DNA from: Mucilaginibacter sp. UR6-1
Lineage (GTDB): Bacteria > Bacteroidota > Bacteroidia > Sphingobacteriales > Sphingobacteriaceae
Assembly: GCF_020880975.1 (NCBI RefSeq)
Contig: NZ_JAJIWP010000002.1
Coordinates: forward strand, 558,001-622,000
Length of the DNA stretch: 64,000 bases
Reading direction: 5' to 3'
Part shown: positions 43,719 to 51,820 of the stretch, piece after piece
Layout: every line of letters begins with the position of its first letter
Numbering within the stretch: the stretch's first letter is position 1
Program-made: the position numbers and the translations under genes
The notes under the pieces: model-generated
Told to the model about the DNA's origin: nothing
Database searches by the model: none
The model's input: only the letters and a program-made list of their open reading frames with translations

Positions 43719-44273
43719 TTAAAAGAATGGTTCCTGAACGTCAGCAAGGTAAGGTAATATCCTGTCCTTTTCTGATGTTTGCAGTACGTCTGCCGGCAGT
43801 ATCCAATCTATATTCAGCGAAGGATCAGCATAGTGCAAACCACCCTCTGATGCTTTGTTATAAAAATTATCGCATTTGTAGGCAAAAATTGCGGTATCAC
43901 TCAACACCACAAAACCATGTGCAAAGCCGCGTGGTACAAACAACTGGTGCTGATTTTCCTCACTTAAGCGCGCGCCATAGTATTGGCCGTATGTGGCCGA
44001 ACCCGGACGAAGATCAACCGCTACATCAAGTACCTCACCTTTTACAACACGTACCAGTTTGGCCTGTGCATGTTCACCCTTTTGCAGGTGCAGGCCGCGC
44101 AATGTGCCTTTTGATGAAAAAGACTGGTTATCCTGCACAAAGGTGGTGTTGGTGCCGGTTAGCTCGTTAAAAGTTTGCTGGTTATAGCTTTCAAAAAAAT
44201 AGCCACGGTCATCATTAAATACACGCGGTTTTAGCAGTACGCAACCCTCAAGCGGAGTAAGTTCAATGGTCAT
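43719..44273 (-). CDS. rfbC: dTDP-4-dehydrorhamnose 3,5-epimerase
   Basis: 184-residue cupin-fold epimerase. Visible motifs are FFESYNQ, VQDNQSFSSKGTLRGLHLQ (catalytic His), KGEVLDVAVDLR, FVPRGFAHGFVVLSD and IDWILP. 9 bases downstream of rfbB. Confidence 0.97.
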   Translation of the reverse strand: MTIELTPLEGCVLLKPRVFNDDRGYFFESYNQQTFNELTGTNTTFVQDNQSFSSKGTLRGLHLQKGEHAQAKLVRVVKGEVLDVAVDLRPGSATYGQYYGARLSEENQHQLFVPRGFAHGFVVLSDTAIFAYKCDNFYNKASEGGLHYADPSLNIDWILPADVLQTSEKDRILPYLADVQEPFF

Positions 44274-44282
44274 ATCAGGTGG

Positions 44283-45335
44283 TTAGCGTTTATCGTATTG
44301 TGTTTCGTAATAATCAGCGTAAGCGCCGCTGGTTACATGCTCAATCCATGCTTTGTTGTTCAGGTACCAGTCGATAGTTTCTGACAGGCCTTGCTCAAAA
44401 GTTACTGATGGCTCCCAGCCGAGCTCTTTGTTGAGCTTGGTAGCGTCAATAGCGTAACGTGCATCATGACCCGGACGGTCCTTCACAAATGTGATCAGCT
44501 TTTCGTTGGTGCCGGCATCACGACCCAACTTTTCGTCCATCTGGCGGCAAAGTACACGTACCAGGTCAATATTGGTCCACTCGTTAAAGCCACCAATGTT
44601 GTAGGTATCGCCGTTGTTGCCTTTATGGAATATCAGGTCAATAGCGCGGGCGTGGTCAATTACATATAACCAATCGCGCACGTTTTTACCATCACCGTAA
44701 ACAGGTAGTGGTTTGCTGTTTAATATATTGTTGATCAGCAGTGGTATCAGTTTCTCGGGGAAATGGTTTGGCCCGTAGTTGTTTGAGCAGTTTGATACGA
44801 TGGCCGGTATGCCGTAAGTATCATTGTAAGCGCGCACGAAGTGATCGCTTGATGCCTTGCTGGCGCTGTATGGCGAGTGCGGATCGTACTTGGTAGTTTC
44901 GGTAAAGAAACCCTCGGTACCTAATGAGCCGTAAACCTCGTCAGTTGATATATGGTAGAAAAGATGTTTTGAGTAGTCTTCTTTCCAGTATTTCTTTGCC
45001 GCTTCCAGCAGGGTAACCGTACCTATAACGTTGGTATAAACAAAATCAAGCGGATGGGTGATCGAACGGTCAACGTGCGATTCGGCAGCCAGGTGCACCA
45101 CATCGGTAACGTCGTATTTCTCAAATATCGCGTTGATAGCATCCGCATCCTTAATATCTGCACGCTCAAAGGTGTAATTAGGGTGGTTCTCTATATCATT
45201 CAGATTTTCTAAATTACCGGCGTATGTGAGGGCATCAACGTTAATGATTTTGTAATCAGGATAATTTGTAACAAACCGCCTTACTACGTGCGACCCGATG
45301 AAACCAGCGCCCCCGGTAATTATTATTGTCTTCAT
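44283..45335 (-). CDS. rfbB: dTDP-glucose 4,6-dehydratase
   Basis: 350-residue short-chain dehydrogenase-fold enzyme; first gene of the rhamnose operon. GGAGFIGS (8-15) binds NAD; STDEVYG and YSASKASSDH (Tyr-Lys pair) form the active site; NCSNNYGPNHFPEKLIP is family-specific. Rhamnose enters surface polysaccharide. The 209 bases upstream are AT-rich and hold no gene; a TATATTTT box on the minus strand is a weak promoter candidate. Confidence 0.97.
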   Translation of the reverse strand: MKTIIITGGAGFIGSHVVRRFVTNYPDYKIINVDALTYAGNLENLNDIENHPNYTFERADIKDADAINAIFEKYDVTDVVHLAAESHVDRSITHPLDFVYTNVIGTVTLLEAAKKYWKEDYSKHLFYHISTDEVYGSLGTEGFFTETTKYDPHSPYSASKASSDHFVRAYNDTYGIPAIVSNCSNNYGPNHFPEKLIPLLINNILNSKPLPVYGDGKNVRDWLYVIDHARAIDLIFHKGNNGDTYNIGGFNEWTNIDLVRVLCRQMDEKLGRDAGTNEKLITFVKDRPGHDARYAIDATKLNKELGWEPSVTFEQGLSETIDWYLNNKAWIEHVTSGAYADYYETQYDKR

Positions 45336-45544
45336 ATAGATTGTTTAAAATATAATTATAATTATTATTTGCCGAAAATAATGATAAAATTGTAACGGAA
45401 CTAGGAGTTTATAATTTTTTTATTAAATATAATAGATAGTTCATCTTATTTTTATACTGATAAGTTGAAGTATAATACTTGCATTTAAAGCCGGTCAGCA
45501 TAAATGTAAAAACTAAATCATCAACACCAAAACTTAAAGCAGTA

Positions 45545-46459
45545 TCATAACGTGCCAATCTGTTCAAGCATTATGGGCAGTATATCTCCCCTGGTTGTTT
45601 CTATCCACTTTATATGCGCATCTCGCCTGAACCAGGTAAGCTGCCTTTTTGCAAAACGGCGGGTGTTTTGTTTTATGAGCGATATGGCAGTGGCTATATC
45701 TGTTTTACCGTCAAAATAATCAAACAACTCCGAATAACCTACCGTATTTAAGGCATTCAAATGCCTGTAAGGTAATAGCGATCTGACCTCTTCAACCAAA
45801 CCCTGCTCCACCATTACATCAACCCTGTGATTAATGCGGCTGTACAACTGTTCGCGCGGCATGGTTAATGCCAGCTTAATAATGTTGAACGTGCGTTTAT
45901 TAATATTGGTTGTGCGATAGGATGAAAAAGGCTTTCCTGTGGTGTCAAAAACCTCAAGGGCACGTATAATACGCTGCGGATTGTTCAGATCTACCTGGTT
46001 GTAATAATCAGGGTCGGCATTTTTAAGTTTTTCCTGTAAATAGGTAATGCCGTGCTGTTCTAATTCAGCATTCAACTTTTCACGTAGCCCCTCGGCAGCT
46101 ACGGGCAGGTCATCAAAACCTTCGCAAACAGCTTTGATGTATAAGCCCGAGCCTCCGGCTAATATCACTAAATCATGTTCTCTGAATAATTCGTTTAACA
46201 GTTGGAGCGCCTGCTTTTCGTAATCGCCAACATTAAAATCGTCGGCTATGGAGTGCGAATTGATGAAATAGTGCTTCGCTGCCGCGAGTTCATCAGTATC
46301 AGGTTTTGCCGTACCGATGCTCATTTCCCTGAAAAACTGCCGCGAATCTGCCGATACCACCACTGTATTATAATGCCTGGCCAATTGTATGGCAGCCGCA
46401 GTTTTACCTACTGCCGTTGGGCCTGCTACTACAATAAGTGTTTTTGGTTGATCAGCCAT
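45545..46459 (-). CDS. miaA: tRNA dimethylallyltransferase
   Basis: Adds an isopentenyl group to A37 of tRNAs reading UNN codons. 304 residues from ATG 46459 (MADQPKTLIVVAGPTAVGKT, P-loop 13-20). An in-frame extension to 46507 (16 residues) crosses into a terminator hairpin and is rejected. Other motifs: VVSADSRQFFREMSIGTAKP and LAGGSGLYIKAVCEG; C-terminal KRQLTWFRRD. First of three tRNA-maturation genes on this strand, with cca and tsaC. Confidence 0.96.
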   Translation of the reverse strand: MADQPKTLIVVAGPTAVGKTAAAIQLARHYNTVVVSADSRQFFREMSIGTAKPDTDELAAAKHYFINSHSIADDFNVGDYEKQALQLLNELFREHDLVILAGGSGLYIKAVCEGFDDLPVAAEGLREKLNAELEQHGITYLQEKLKNADPDYYNQVDLNNPQRIIRALEVFDTTGKPFSSYRTTNINKRTFNIIKLALTMPREQLYSRINHRVDVMVEQGLVEEVRSLLPYRHLNALNTVGYSELFDYFDGKTDIATAISLIKQNTRRFAKRQLTWFRRDAHIKWIETTRGDILPIMLEQIGTL

Positions 46460-46483
46460 CGGCTTAATAAAGGTTTTAAAATT

Positions 46484-46515
46484 AAATAGCGATGGGTTTA
46501 AAGCCATCGCTATTT
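46484..46515 (-). terminator. Hairpin terminator between the PRiA4-like gene and miaA
   Basis: Perfect 12-bp arms 46484-46495 and 46504-46515 around an 8-base loop, T-rich flank on the minus strand, 47 bases beyond the stop of the PRiA4-like gene. Confidence 0.7.
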
Positions 46516-46532
46516 GTTATATTCTTTGTCTA

Positions 46533-46560
46533 TAGTCCATTGACCGTAGTCTATGGACTA
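46533..46560. repeat. Short word-palindrome next to a stop codon
   Basis: Arms TAGTCCAT (46533-46540) and ATGGACTA (46553-46560) with near-copies of the word TAGTC between. One base from the stop codon (46562) of the PRiA4-like gene. Smallest member of the word-palindrome set. Confidence 0.5.
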
Positions 46561-46561
46561 A

Positions 46562-47209
46562 TTAATAATCATCCCTGCTGCCACGGCCGCGGTCATCTTC
46601 CTCAAAGCCTTCATTGTCTGAAAACTCGCTGCCAAATTCATCCTCCTCGGCTGCTTCTTCTTCCTCATCAACAACAGCTTCGCCGGTTTCGTCAACCTCT
46701 GTAAAATCCTCAGTGTCCTCGGGGTTATACTCCATCTCATTCAAAAAGTCAAACTCCTCGCTGGTTGGCGGCAGTATGGTTGGATTGAAAACGTTGCCGA
46801 ATTGCTTAGGCGCTTCACCTACCGAGCGTACTACCTGCGGGTACTCAGCTTTTGGTGATTCATCCAAAATGATCTTCATCAGCTCGACATGAAAATCAAA
46901 CGGACGGTCGAAGTTGAAGGTGTAATAGAATTTCTGGTGCGGATCATCAATAAAACTGCTGAGTTTTACCTTATCCATCAGGGCTATGCCGCGATCAATT
47001 TTACGCTGGTTAGGCATAAAGGTGATCTCCTCGCCCTTGGTCCACTGGTCATTACTGATATAAAACGATGAAGAATAATCGGGATTATACCCGGTAGATT
47101 TATGTATCGCATGATGAAGATCCTGAAAAGTCTGGTTCGATTTTACATCGATCTCCCTTACAATATCATCATAATCCTCAAAAGTGACCCTGAACCTATA
47201 TACTGCCAT
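46562..47209 (-). CDS. PRiA4 ORF3-like (IS1096 passenger-type) protein with acidic tail
   Basis: 215 residues. N-terminal two thirds is a PRiA4_ORF3-like domain (YRFRVTFEDYDDIVREIDVKSNQTFQDLHHAIHKS, SSSFYISNDQWTKGEEI, KFYYTFNFDRPFDFHVELMKI). The C-terminal about 70 residues are strongly acidic and low complexity (DEEEEAAEEDEFGSEFSDNEGFEEDDRG), ending basic. The label refers to plasmid/IS passenger genes in other bacteria; no transposase is near, so it is a chromosomal protein here. Function unknown. It has its own -7 promoter element. Confidence 0.88.
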   Translation of the reverse strand: MAVYRFRVTFEDYDDIVREIDVKSNQTFQDLHHAIHKSTGYNPDYSSSFYISNDQWTKGEEITFMPNQRKIDRGIALMDKVKLSSFIDDPHQKFYYTFNFDRPFDFHVELMKIILDESPKAEYPQVVRSVGEAPKQFGNVFNPTILPPTSEEFDFLNEMEYNPEDTEDFTEVDETGEAVVDEEEEAAEEDEFGSEFSDNEGFEEDDRGRGSRDDY

Positions 47210-47224
47210 TTGTTATATTTTTAT

Positions 47225-47232
47225 CAAAATTA
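47225..47232 (-). promoter_or_regulatory. -7 promoter element of the PRiA4-like gene
   Basis: Minus strand TAATTTTG fits TAnnTTTG, 15 bases before the ATG at 47209. A -33 TTG is only found at about 27-base spacing, so the match is partial. Confidence 0.45.
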
Positions 47233-47245
47233 ATAATGTTTTGTT

Positions 47246-48658
47246 TTATTTGGATTGAGCAACAACTTTTAAGCCAATTTGTGTGCCTTTTTCAATAGTA
47301 AATGCAATGGCGGCTTCACGGGTGTTAGGTATCTCGCCCTCAAGTATGGCTTCACGTATCTGATTTTTGATGATACCAACCTCGCGGCCCTCTTTCAGGC
47401 CGAATAATTCCATAATATCGGTGCCGGTAACAGGGGGCTGCCAGTTGCGTATGCTGTCGCGCTCCTCAACATCCTTTAGCTTTTGCTGCACCAGCTCAAA
47501 ATTTTGGCGGTATTTTTTAACCTTGTATTCATTTTTGGTGGTAACATCGGCCTTACATAATTGCATCAGGCTGTCAATATCATCACCCGCCTCAAAAAGT
47601 AAGCGCCTGACGGCCGAATCGGTAACAATGGATTGCGACAGTACGATAGGGCGCAGGTGCAGTTGTACCATTTTCTGCACAAACTTCATCTTATCATTAA
47701 GCGGCAGCTTTAGCTGGGCGAATATTTTGGGCACCATGCGCGCGCCTTTATCCTCATGGCCGTGAAATGTCCAGCCGTGGCCGGGTTCAAAGCGCTTGGT
47801 AGGCGGCTTGGCAATATCGTGCAATATGGCAGCCCAGCGCAGCCAAAGGTCGGCAGTGGTTTCGCAAATATTATCCAGCACCTGCAAGGTGTGGTAAAAG
47901 TTATCCTTATGGCCTTTGCCATTGCGGTACTCAACGCCATACAGCGCTACCATCTGCGGGAATATTTTGTGCAGCAAACCGGTATCAAACAGGTATTCAA
48001 AACCGATAGATGGCTTTGGCGACAGGATGATCTTGTTCAGTTCATCCGTAATACGCTCCTGCGATATGATCTTTATTCTATCAGTATTGGTTTTTATGGC
48101 CTGAACCGCCGCATCGTCAATCTTAAAATCAAGCTGTGTGGCAAAACGTATGGCGCGCATCATCCGCAGCGGGTCATCGCTAAAGGTTTCAACCGGGTTA
48201 AGGGGCGTTTTGATCAGTTTTTGTTCCAGGTGCGATATCCCACCAAACGGATCGAGCAGTTCCCCCAAATTATCAGGATGTAATGATAGCGCCAGCGCGT
48301 TGATGGTAAAATCGCGGCGGTTTTGGTCGTCTTCCAAAGTACCATCCTCCACAATAGGTTTGCGTGAATCGCGGCGGTATGACTCGCGCCTTGCGCCTAC
48401 AAACTCCACTTCAAGATCGTGATACTTAAGCATGGCGGTGCCAAAATTTTTAAATACCGATACCTGTACGTTTAGTTTTTTAGCCACCGCCTCGGCAAAG
48501 GTAATGCCGTTGCCTATAACTACTATATCAATATCCTTTGAGGGGCGTTTTAAAAACAGATCGCGCACGAAACCGCCAATAGCATATACCTGCGCATTTT
48601 GCTGACCGGCTAATTGCGCTATTACTTTAAATATATGATGTTGAAGATGCTCTTTCAT
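47246..48658 (-). CDS. cca: CCA tRNA nucleotidyltransferase with HD domain
   Basis: Adds or repairs the 3' CCA end of tRNAs. 470 residues from ATG 48658 (MKEHLQHHIFKVIAQLAG). A 32-residue upstream extension to 48754 is rejected because a -7 box (48694-48701) lies in it. GGFVRD (28-33) and metal-binding Asp42/Asp44 (KDIDIVV) start the polymerase head; RRDFTINALAL and PLRMMRAIRFATQL follow; the HD phosphohydrolase motif is in WAAILHDIAKPPTKRF. The gene ends 36 bases before the PRiA4-like gene. Confidence 0.95.
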   Translation of the reverse strand: MKEHLQHHIFKVIAQLAGQQNAQVYAIGGFVRDLFLKRPSKDIDIVVIGNGITFAEAVAKKLNVQVSVFKNFGTAMLKYHDLEVEFVGARRESYRRDSRKPIVEDGTLEDDQNRRDFTINALALSLHPDNLGELLDPFGGISHLEQKLIKTPLNPVETFSDDPLRMMRAIRFATQLDFKIDDAAVQAIKTNTDRIKIISQERITDELNKIILSPKPSIGFEYLFDTGLLHKIFPQMVALYGVEYRNGKGHKDNFYHTLQVLDNICETTADLWLRWAAILHDIAKPPTKRFEPGHGWTFHGHEDKGARMVPKIFAQLKLPLNDKMKFVQKMVQLHLRPIVLSQSIVTDSAVRRLLFEAGDDIDSLMQLCKADVTTKNEYKVKKYRQNFELVQQKLKDVEERDSIRNWQPPVTGTDIMELFGLKEGREVGIIKNQIREAILEGEIPNTREAAIAFTIEKGTQIGLKVVAQSK

Positions 48659-48693
48659 GCCTGCGTATGCCGGGTAGGCATTGTTGAAAGGTG

Positions 48694-48701
48694 CAAATTT
48701 A
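48694..48701 (-). promoter_or_regulatory. -7 promoter element of cca
   Basis: Minus strand TAAATTTG fits TAnnTTTG exactly; the leader to ATG 48658 is about 30 bases. Supports the shorter cca start. Confidence 0.5.
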
Positions 48702-48725
48702 GAAAAATAGGCTATAATATACCTA

Positions 48726-49292
48726 TCAACGGCGTATAAACTCAAACCGGCCATCGGGCGCTAAACGCATAATGGTTGATGGTTTTTTTAACGAGGTATC
48801 GTGTTGGTCAATATCCACCACATAATCAACCCCTTCTATAATTTCAGGGGATATTTCACCAAAATTTTGGGGAGATGGCTGTCCGCTTATATTGGCCGAG
48901 GTTGATACCAATGGTTTGCGCAAACGTTGTATCAACTGTTCGCAAAACGGATGTTTGGCAACCCGTATTCCCACACTGCCGTCAGCGGCTATTAACGCTT
49001 CGGATATATTTTTAGCACCGGGCATCACCAGTGTTAGCGGGTTCTCGGCAAACTCTATCAGGTCATATGCAATGTCAGGCACCTCGCGTACGTAGCTTGG
49101 CAATTTATTGTCGGTATCCAGCAAAATGATCATGCTTTTGGCTTCCTCGCGTTGTTTAAGGGAGAAGATCTTTTTAACGGCCTCGGTATTGGTGGCATCG
49201 CAGCCAATGCCCCAAATGGTATCGGTAGGGTAGAGGATGATGCCGCCATCCTGTACAATTTTAAGGGCTTTTGCAACTTCGTCTTTAAGCAT
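48726..49292 (-). CDS. tsaC: L-threonylcarbamoyladenylate synthase
   Basis: YrdC/Sua5-fold enzyme that makes threonylcarbamoyl-AMP for t6A37 in ANN-decoding tRNAs. 188 residues, YrdC only, without the C-terminal Sua5 domain. Motifs: ILYPTDTIWGIGCDATN, FSLKQREEAKSMIILL, PLTLVMPGA, GSVGIRVAKHPF, PLVSTSANISGQPSP. Overlaps the GT9 gene by 8 bases, so the two are translationally coupled. Confidence 0.95.
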   Translation of the reverse strand: MLKDEVAKALKIVQDGGIILYPTDTIWGIGCDATNTEAVKKIFSLKQREEAKSMIILLDTDNKLPSYVREVPDIAYDLIEFAENPLTLVMPGAKNISEALIAADGSVGIRVAKHPFCEQLIQRLRKPLVSTSANISGQPSPQNFGEISPEIIEGVDYVVDIDQHDTSLKKPSTIMRLAPDGRFEFIRR

Positions 49293-50271
49293 GATTCAAG
49301 TATTTACTCAGGGCTTCAATAATTTTTGTTTCGTTAAGCAATTGCATACACTTGGGTATGCCGTAAAGTTTGCAGGTGTTGCGCACACAAGGTTCACAGC
49401 TAAGTTCACCGGCACGTATCACGGTCATATCATCCAGGTTAAACGGCTCGGTATTGTGTTCGTTACCGGCACCAAATAATACTACAACCGGCAAGCCTAT
49501 GCTGTTTGCCAAATGCGCCGGGCCTGAATCAACCGTTAACAGGGCCGCAGTTCCCGCCATTAATGAGGCAAGGTTATTCAGGCTGGTTTGCCCGGCATGG
49601 TTCACTATTCTGTCCTGATCTGTAACTCCTGCAAGTATAGCGTTTACATGCTCAGCATCCTTGGGCGCACCTATCATGCCGATGGTAATATCAGCAAAGG
49701 TATTCAGCAGCAAATTAAGCAAGGCAATGCCCTTATCAACCGGCATACGGCGAGATTCCGCTTCTGAGTTAAAATTAACCAGCAACTGTTTAGGCTCGTT
49801 AACTAATGCATGGGCTATAATTTTTACAGGTTCGGATGGTACAGGCTTTCCGGTAAATTGTTCCAGCAGGGAGATATATTCGCGAACACGGTGTACATTC
49901 TGTGGGTGTTTACAAGCTTTAGTGAGCAGCAAAAAGCCACCCTCTGTACCAAAACCTACGCGTTTTTTTGCGCGGGTGGCAAAAGCCATAGTAGCTGATG
50001 ACAATGACGGCGGCAGGTTAAAAAAAATATCGTATTGCTGATTGCGTAAGGCTTTGCCAAAACGGTAAACACCGCTAAGGCCTTCAAATTCCTGTTTCGA
50101 AAAAGGGTAAACGTTATCAATACCCGGTATAAGGTTAACAATGCCCCGCAGCTCCTGCTTAATGATTACATCAATCTGCGCACCAGGATAAAGCTGCTTT
50201 ACCGCAGTAACGAAGGAGGTGCTCATCACCACATCGCCAAGCCAGTTAGGCAGCCTTATAAGTATCTTCAT
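49285..50271 (-). CDS. GT9 (heptosyltransferase-like) glycosyltransferase
   Basis: 328-residue cytoplasmic family 9 glycosyltransferase (GT-B fold), which adds heptose or similar sugars to lipopolysaccharide core. N terminus MKILIRLPNWLGDVVMSTSFVTAVKQLYPGAQIDV and the donor-site segment LLTVDSGPAHLANSIGLPVVVLFGAGNEHNTEPF are characteristic; a cysteine-rich end CEPCVRNTCKLYGIPKCMQLL follows, as in many members. The acceptor sugar is not predictable. Upstream is the 19-bp-arm palindrome. Confidence 0.93.
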   Translation of the reverse strand: MKILIRLPNWLGDVVMSTSFVTAVKQLYPGAQIDVIIKQELRGIVNLIPGIDNVYPFSKQEFEGLSGVYRFGKALRNQQYDIFFNLPPSLSSATMAFATRAKKRVGFGTEGGFLLLTKACKHPQNVHRVREYISLLEQFTGKPVPSEPVKIIAHALVNEPKQLLVNFNSEAESRRMPVDKGIALLNLLLNTFADITIGMIGAPKDAEHVNAILAGVTDQDRIVNHAGQTSLNNLASLMAGTAALLTVDSGPAHLANSIGLPVVVLFGAGNEHNTEPFNLDDMTVIRAGELSCEPCVRNTCKLYGIPKCMQLLNETKIIEALSKYLNHA

Positions 50272-50366
50272 TTTTTAGATATGAGGATTGAGATATAAGA
50301 TGTGAGATAAGTTTTTAGTGTTAATTCACTATCTCAAATCTCACATCTTATATCTCAGATCTAAAC
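50272..50366. repeat. Palindromic word-repeat element filling the GT9-dapD gap
   Basis: Perfect 19-bp arms GAGATATAAGATGTGAGAT (50290-50308) and its complement (50338-50356) around a 29-base loop. Flanking variants GATATGAGGATT and TCTCAGATCT extend it. It starts right at the GT9 start codon and ends 10 bases from the dapD stop codon, so it fills the whole gap. Confidence 0.82.
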
Positions 50367-51182
50367 TTAAACCGCTACGTTGTTTTCACGCAGGGCATCG
50401 TTAAGCGATGTCTTTTTATCGGTTGATTCCTTACGTTTGCCGATGATGATGGCACAAGGCACCTGGTACTCGCCTGCGGGGAATTTTTTGGTGTACGAAC
50501 CCGGAATTACTACAGAGCGCGCAGGTACACGGCCTTTATATTCAATCGGATCTTCGCCGGTAACATCAATGATTTTGGTTGAAGCGGTTAATACCACATT
50601 AGCGCCAAGCACGGCTTCGGCCTCAACGTGTACGCCCTCTACCACAATGGCACGTGAGCCAATGAAGCAGTTATCTTCAATAATAACCGGCGCAGCCTGT
50701 ACAGGCTCCAAAACACCGCCAATGCCCACACCACCACTAAGGTGTACATGTTTGCCAATTTGCGCGCACGAGCCTACAGTAGCCCAGGTATCAACCATGG
50801 TGCCTTCGTCAACAAAAGCGCCTATGTTTACGTACGAGGGCATCATGATAACACCTTTGGCCAAATGCGCGCCGTAACGGGCAATAGCATGAGGTACTAC
50901 GCGCACACCGTTTTGCTTGTAATCGGTTTTAAGCTTCATTTTATCATGAAAAACAAACGGACCGGTTTTGATCTCTTCCATGTTGCGGATAGGGAAGTAC
51001 AGGATCACGGCTTTCTTAATCCAGTCGTTAGTATGCCAGCGGCCGCCAATAACCTCGGCAACGCGGTATTCGCCTTTGTCTAACCTTTCAATAACGGTTT
51101 CAATGGCATCTATGTATTCATTATATTGCAGCAGGGCGCGGTCTTCCCAGGCTTCTTCAATAAGTGTTTTAAGATCTTGCAT
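50367..51182 (-). CDS. dapD: 2,3,4,5-tetrahydropyridine-2,6-dicarboxylate N-succinyltransferase
   Basis: Succinyl-CoA-dependent enzyme of lysine and diaminopimelate synthesis. 271 residues: helical N-terminal domain, then a left-handed beta helix of hexapeptide repeats (HAIARYGAHLAKGVIMMPSYVNIGAFVDEGTMVDTWATVGSCAQIGKHVHLSGGVGIGGVLEPVQAAPVIIEDNCFIGSRAIVVEGV) and KFPAGEYQVPCAIIIGKR near the end. Single-gene unit, with TTAATTTG (51204-51211, one mismatch) as possible -7 element. Confidence 0.97.
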   Translation of the reverse strand: MQDLKTLIEEAWEDRALLQYNEYIDAIETVIERLDKGEYRVAEVIGGRWHTNDWIKKAVILYFPIRNMEEIKTGPFVFHDKMKLKTDYKQNGVRVVPHAIARYGAHLAKGVIMMPSYVNIGAFVDEGTMVDTWATVGSCAQIGKHVHLSGGVGIGGVLEPVQAAPVIIEDNCFIGSRAIVVEGVHVEAEAVLGANVVLTASTKIIDVTGEDPIEYKGRVPARSVVIPGSYTKKFPAGEYQVPCAIIIGKRKESTDKKTSLNDALRENNVAV

Positions 51183-51237
51183 GGTATAAATTAAACTTTG
51201 GGCAAATTAAAGGATTTTTAAGCAAAAATGCAGGATG

Positions 51238-51702
51238 TTATTGGGCTCTTAACTGTTTCATGGCTTCCGGATCAAGGTAAAAGGTAAGCAATACAAACGC
51301 TATTGAAAGAATCAAAGCTATACCCAGCGCGCCCCAGATGCTTTTAGGATAGTAATCACTTTCCGGAAAGTAGCGTTTAAAAAAGAATTCGCCATATAAA
51401 AAACCTCCCAGCAAATTGGCAACTAATACTAATGAGGTTGCCTGTAATAACATAATGGCCGCGTATGACGCGCACGAGTAGGCTACTGCAAAAGCCACAA
51501 TACCAAATGCCGCCCTTTTAAAGCCCGAAACCCAAAGGTTACGTATCAATAGCGCCGCGCCAAAAAAGCTCGAAAAAAATATGCTGAAACCCCATATACT
51601 CCATTTGGAGTATAGTTCTATGTATTCGCCCTCCGGTTGCTGTTCATTATCTTCGTACTCTTCTTCCAAATCGTCGTCGTATCTGTCGTTCTCTGTAGCC
51701 AT
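51238..51702 (-). CDS. Small membrane protein of unknown function
   Basis: 154 residues from ATG 51702 (MATENDRYDDDLEEEYEDN...), with an acidic cytoplasmic N terminus and four membrane segments (WSIWGFSIFFSSFFGAALLI, AAFGIVAFAVAYSCASYA, LLQATSLVLVANLLGGFLY, IWGALGIALILSIAFVLLTFY). A longer frame to 51786 is rejected: a -7 promoter element (51721-51728) falls inside it. No family recognised. It diverges from the S4-domain gene. Confidence 0.75.
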   Translation of the reverse strand: MATENDRYDDDLEEEYEDNEQQPEGEYIELYSKWSIWGFSIFFSSFFGAALLIRNLWVSGFKRAAFGIVAFAVAYSCASYAAIMLLQATSLVLVANLLGGFLYGEFFFKRYFPESDYYPKSIWGALGIALILSIAFVLLTFYLDPEAMKQLRAQ

Positions 51703-51720
51703 GTAATTATAGTATAAATG

Positions 51721-51728
51721 CAAAAATA
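51721..51728 (-). promoter_or_regulatory. -7 promoter element of the small membrane protein gene
   Basis: Minus strand TATTTTTG fits TAnnTTTG exactly, 18 bases before ATG 51702. Confidence 0.5.
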
Positions 51729-51807
51729 TAAATGTGTTTTTAATTGAGATGTTTTTACTCAGATAGATTATATAAGAATTATGCACTAATTATTGTTAAG
51801 TAACCTT

Positions 51808-51815
51808 TAATTTTG
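51808..51815 (+). promoter_or_regulatory. -7 promoter element placing the start at the ATG (leaderless mRNA)
   Basis: TAATTTTG fits TAnnTTTG exactly and ends 5 bases before ATG 51821. Transcription would begin on or just before the start codon. Confidence 0.55.
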
Positions 51816-51820
51816 CCCTT

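Noticed and set aside
46562..47209. Mobile element, because the protein family name mentions IS1096 and plasmid pRiA4
   Set aside because: No transposase, terminal inverted repeats or target duplications surround it, and it sits between conserved housekeeping genes.
48659..48754. 32-residue N-terminal extension of cca
   Set aside because: A -7 promoter box lies inside it, and Cca proteins normally begin near MKEHLQHHIFK; the shorter form fits.
51703..51786. 28-residue N-terminal extension of the small membrane protein
   Set aside because: The added residues are AT-driven and hydrophobic, and a -7 box (51721-51728) falls within this stretch.
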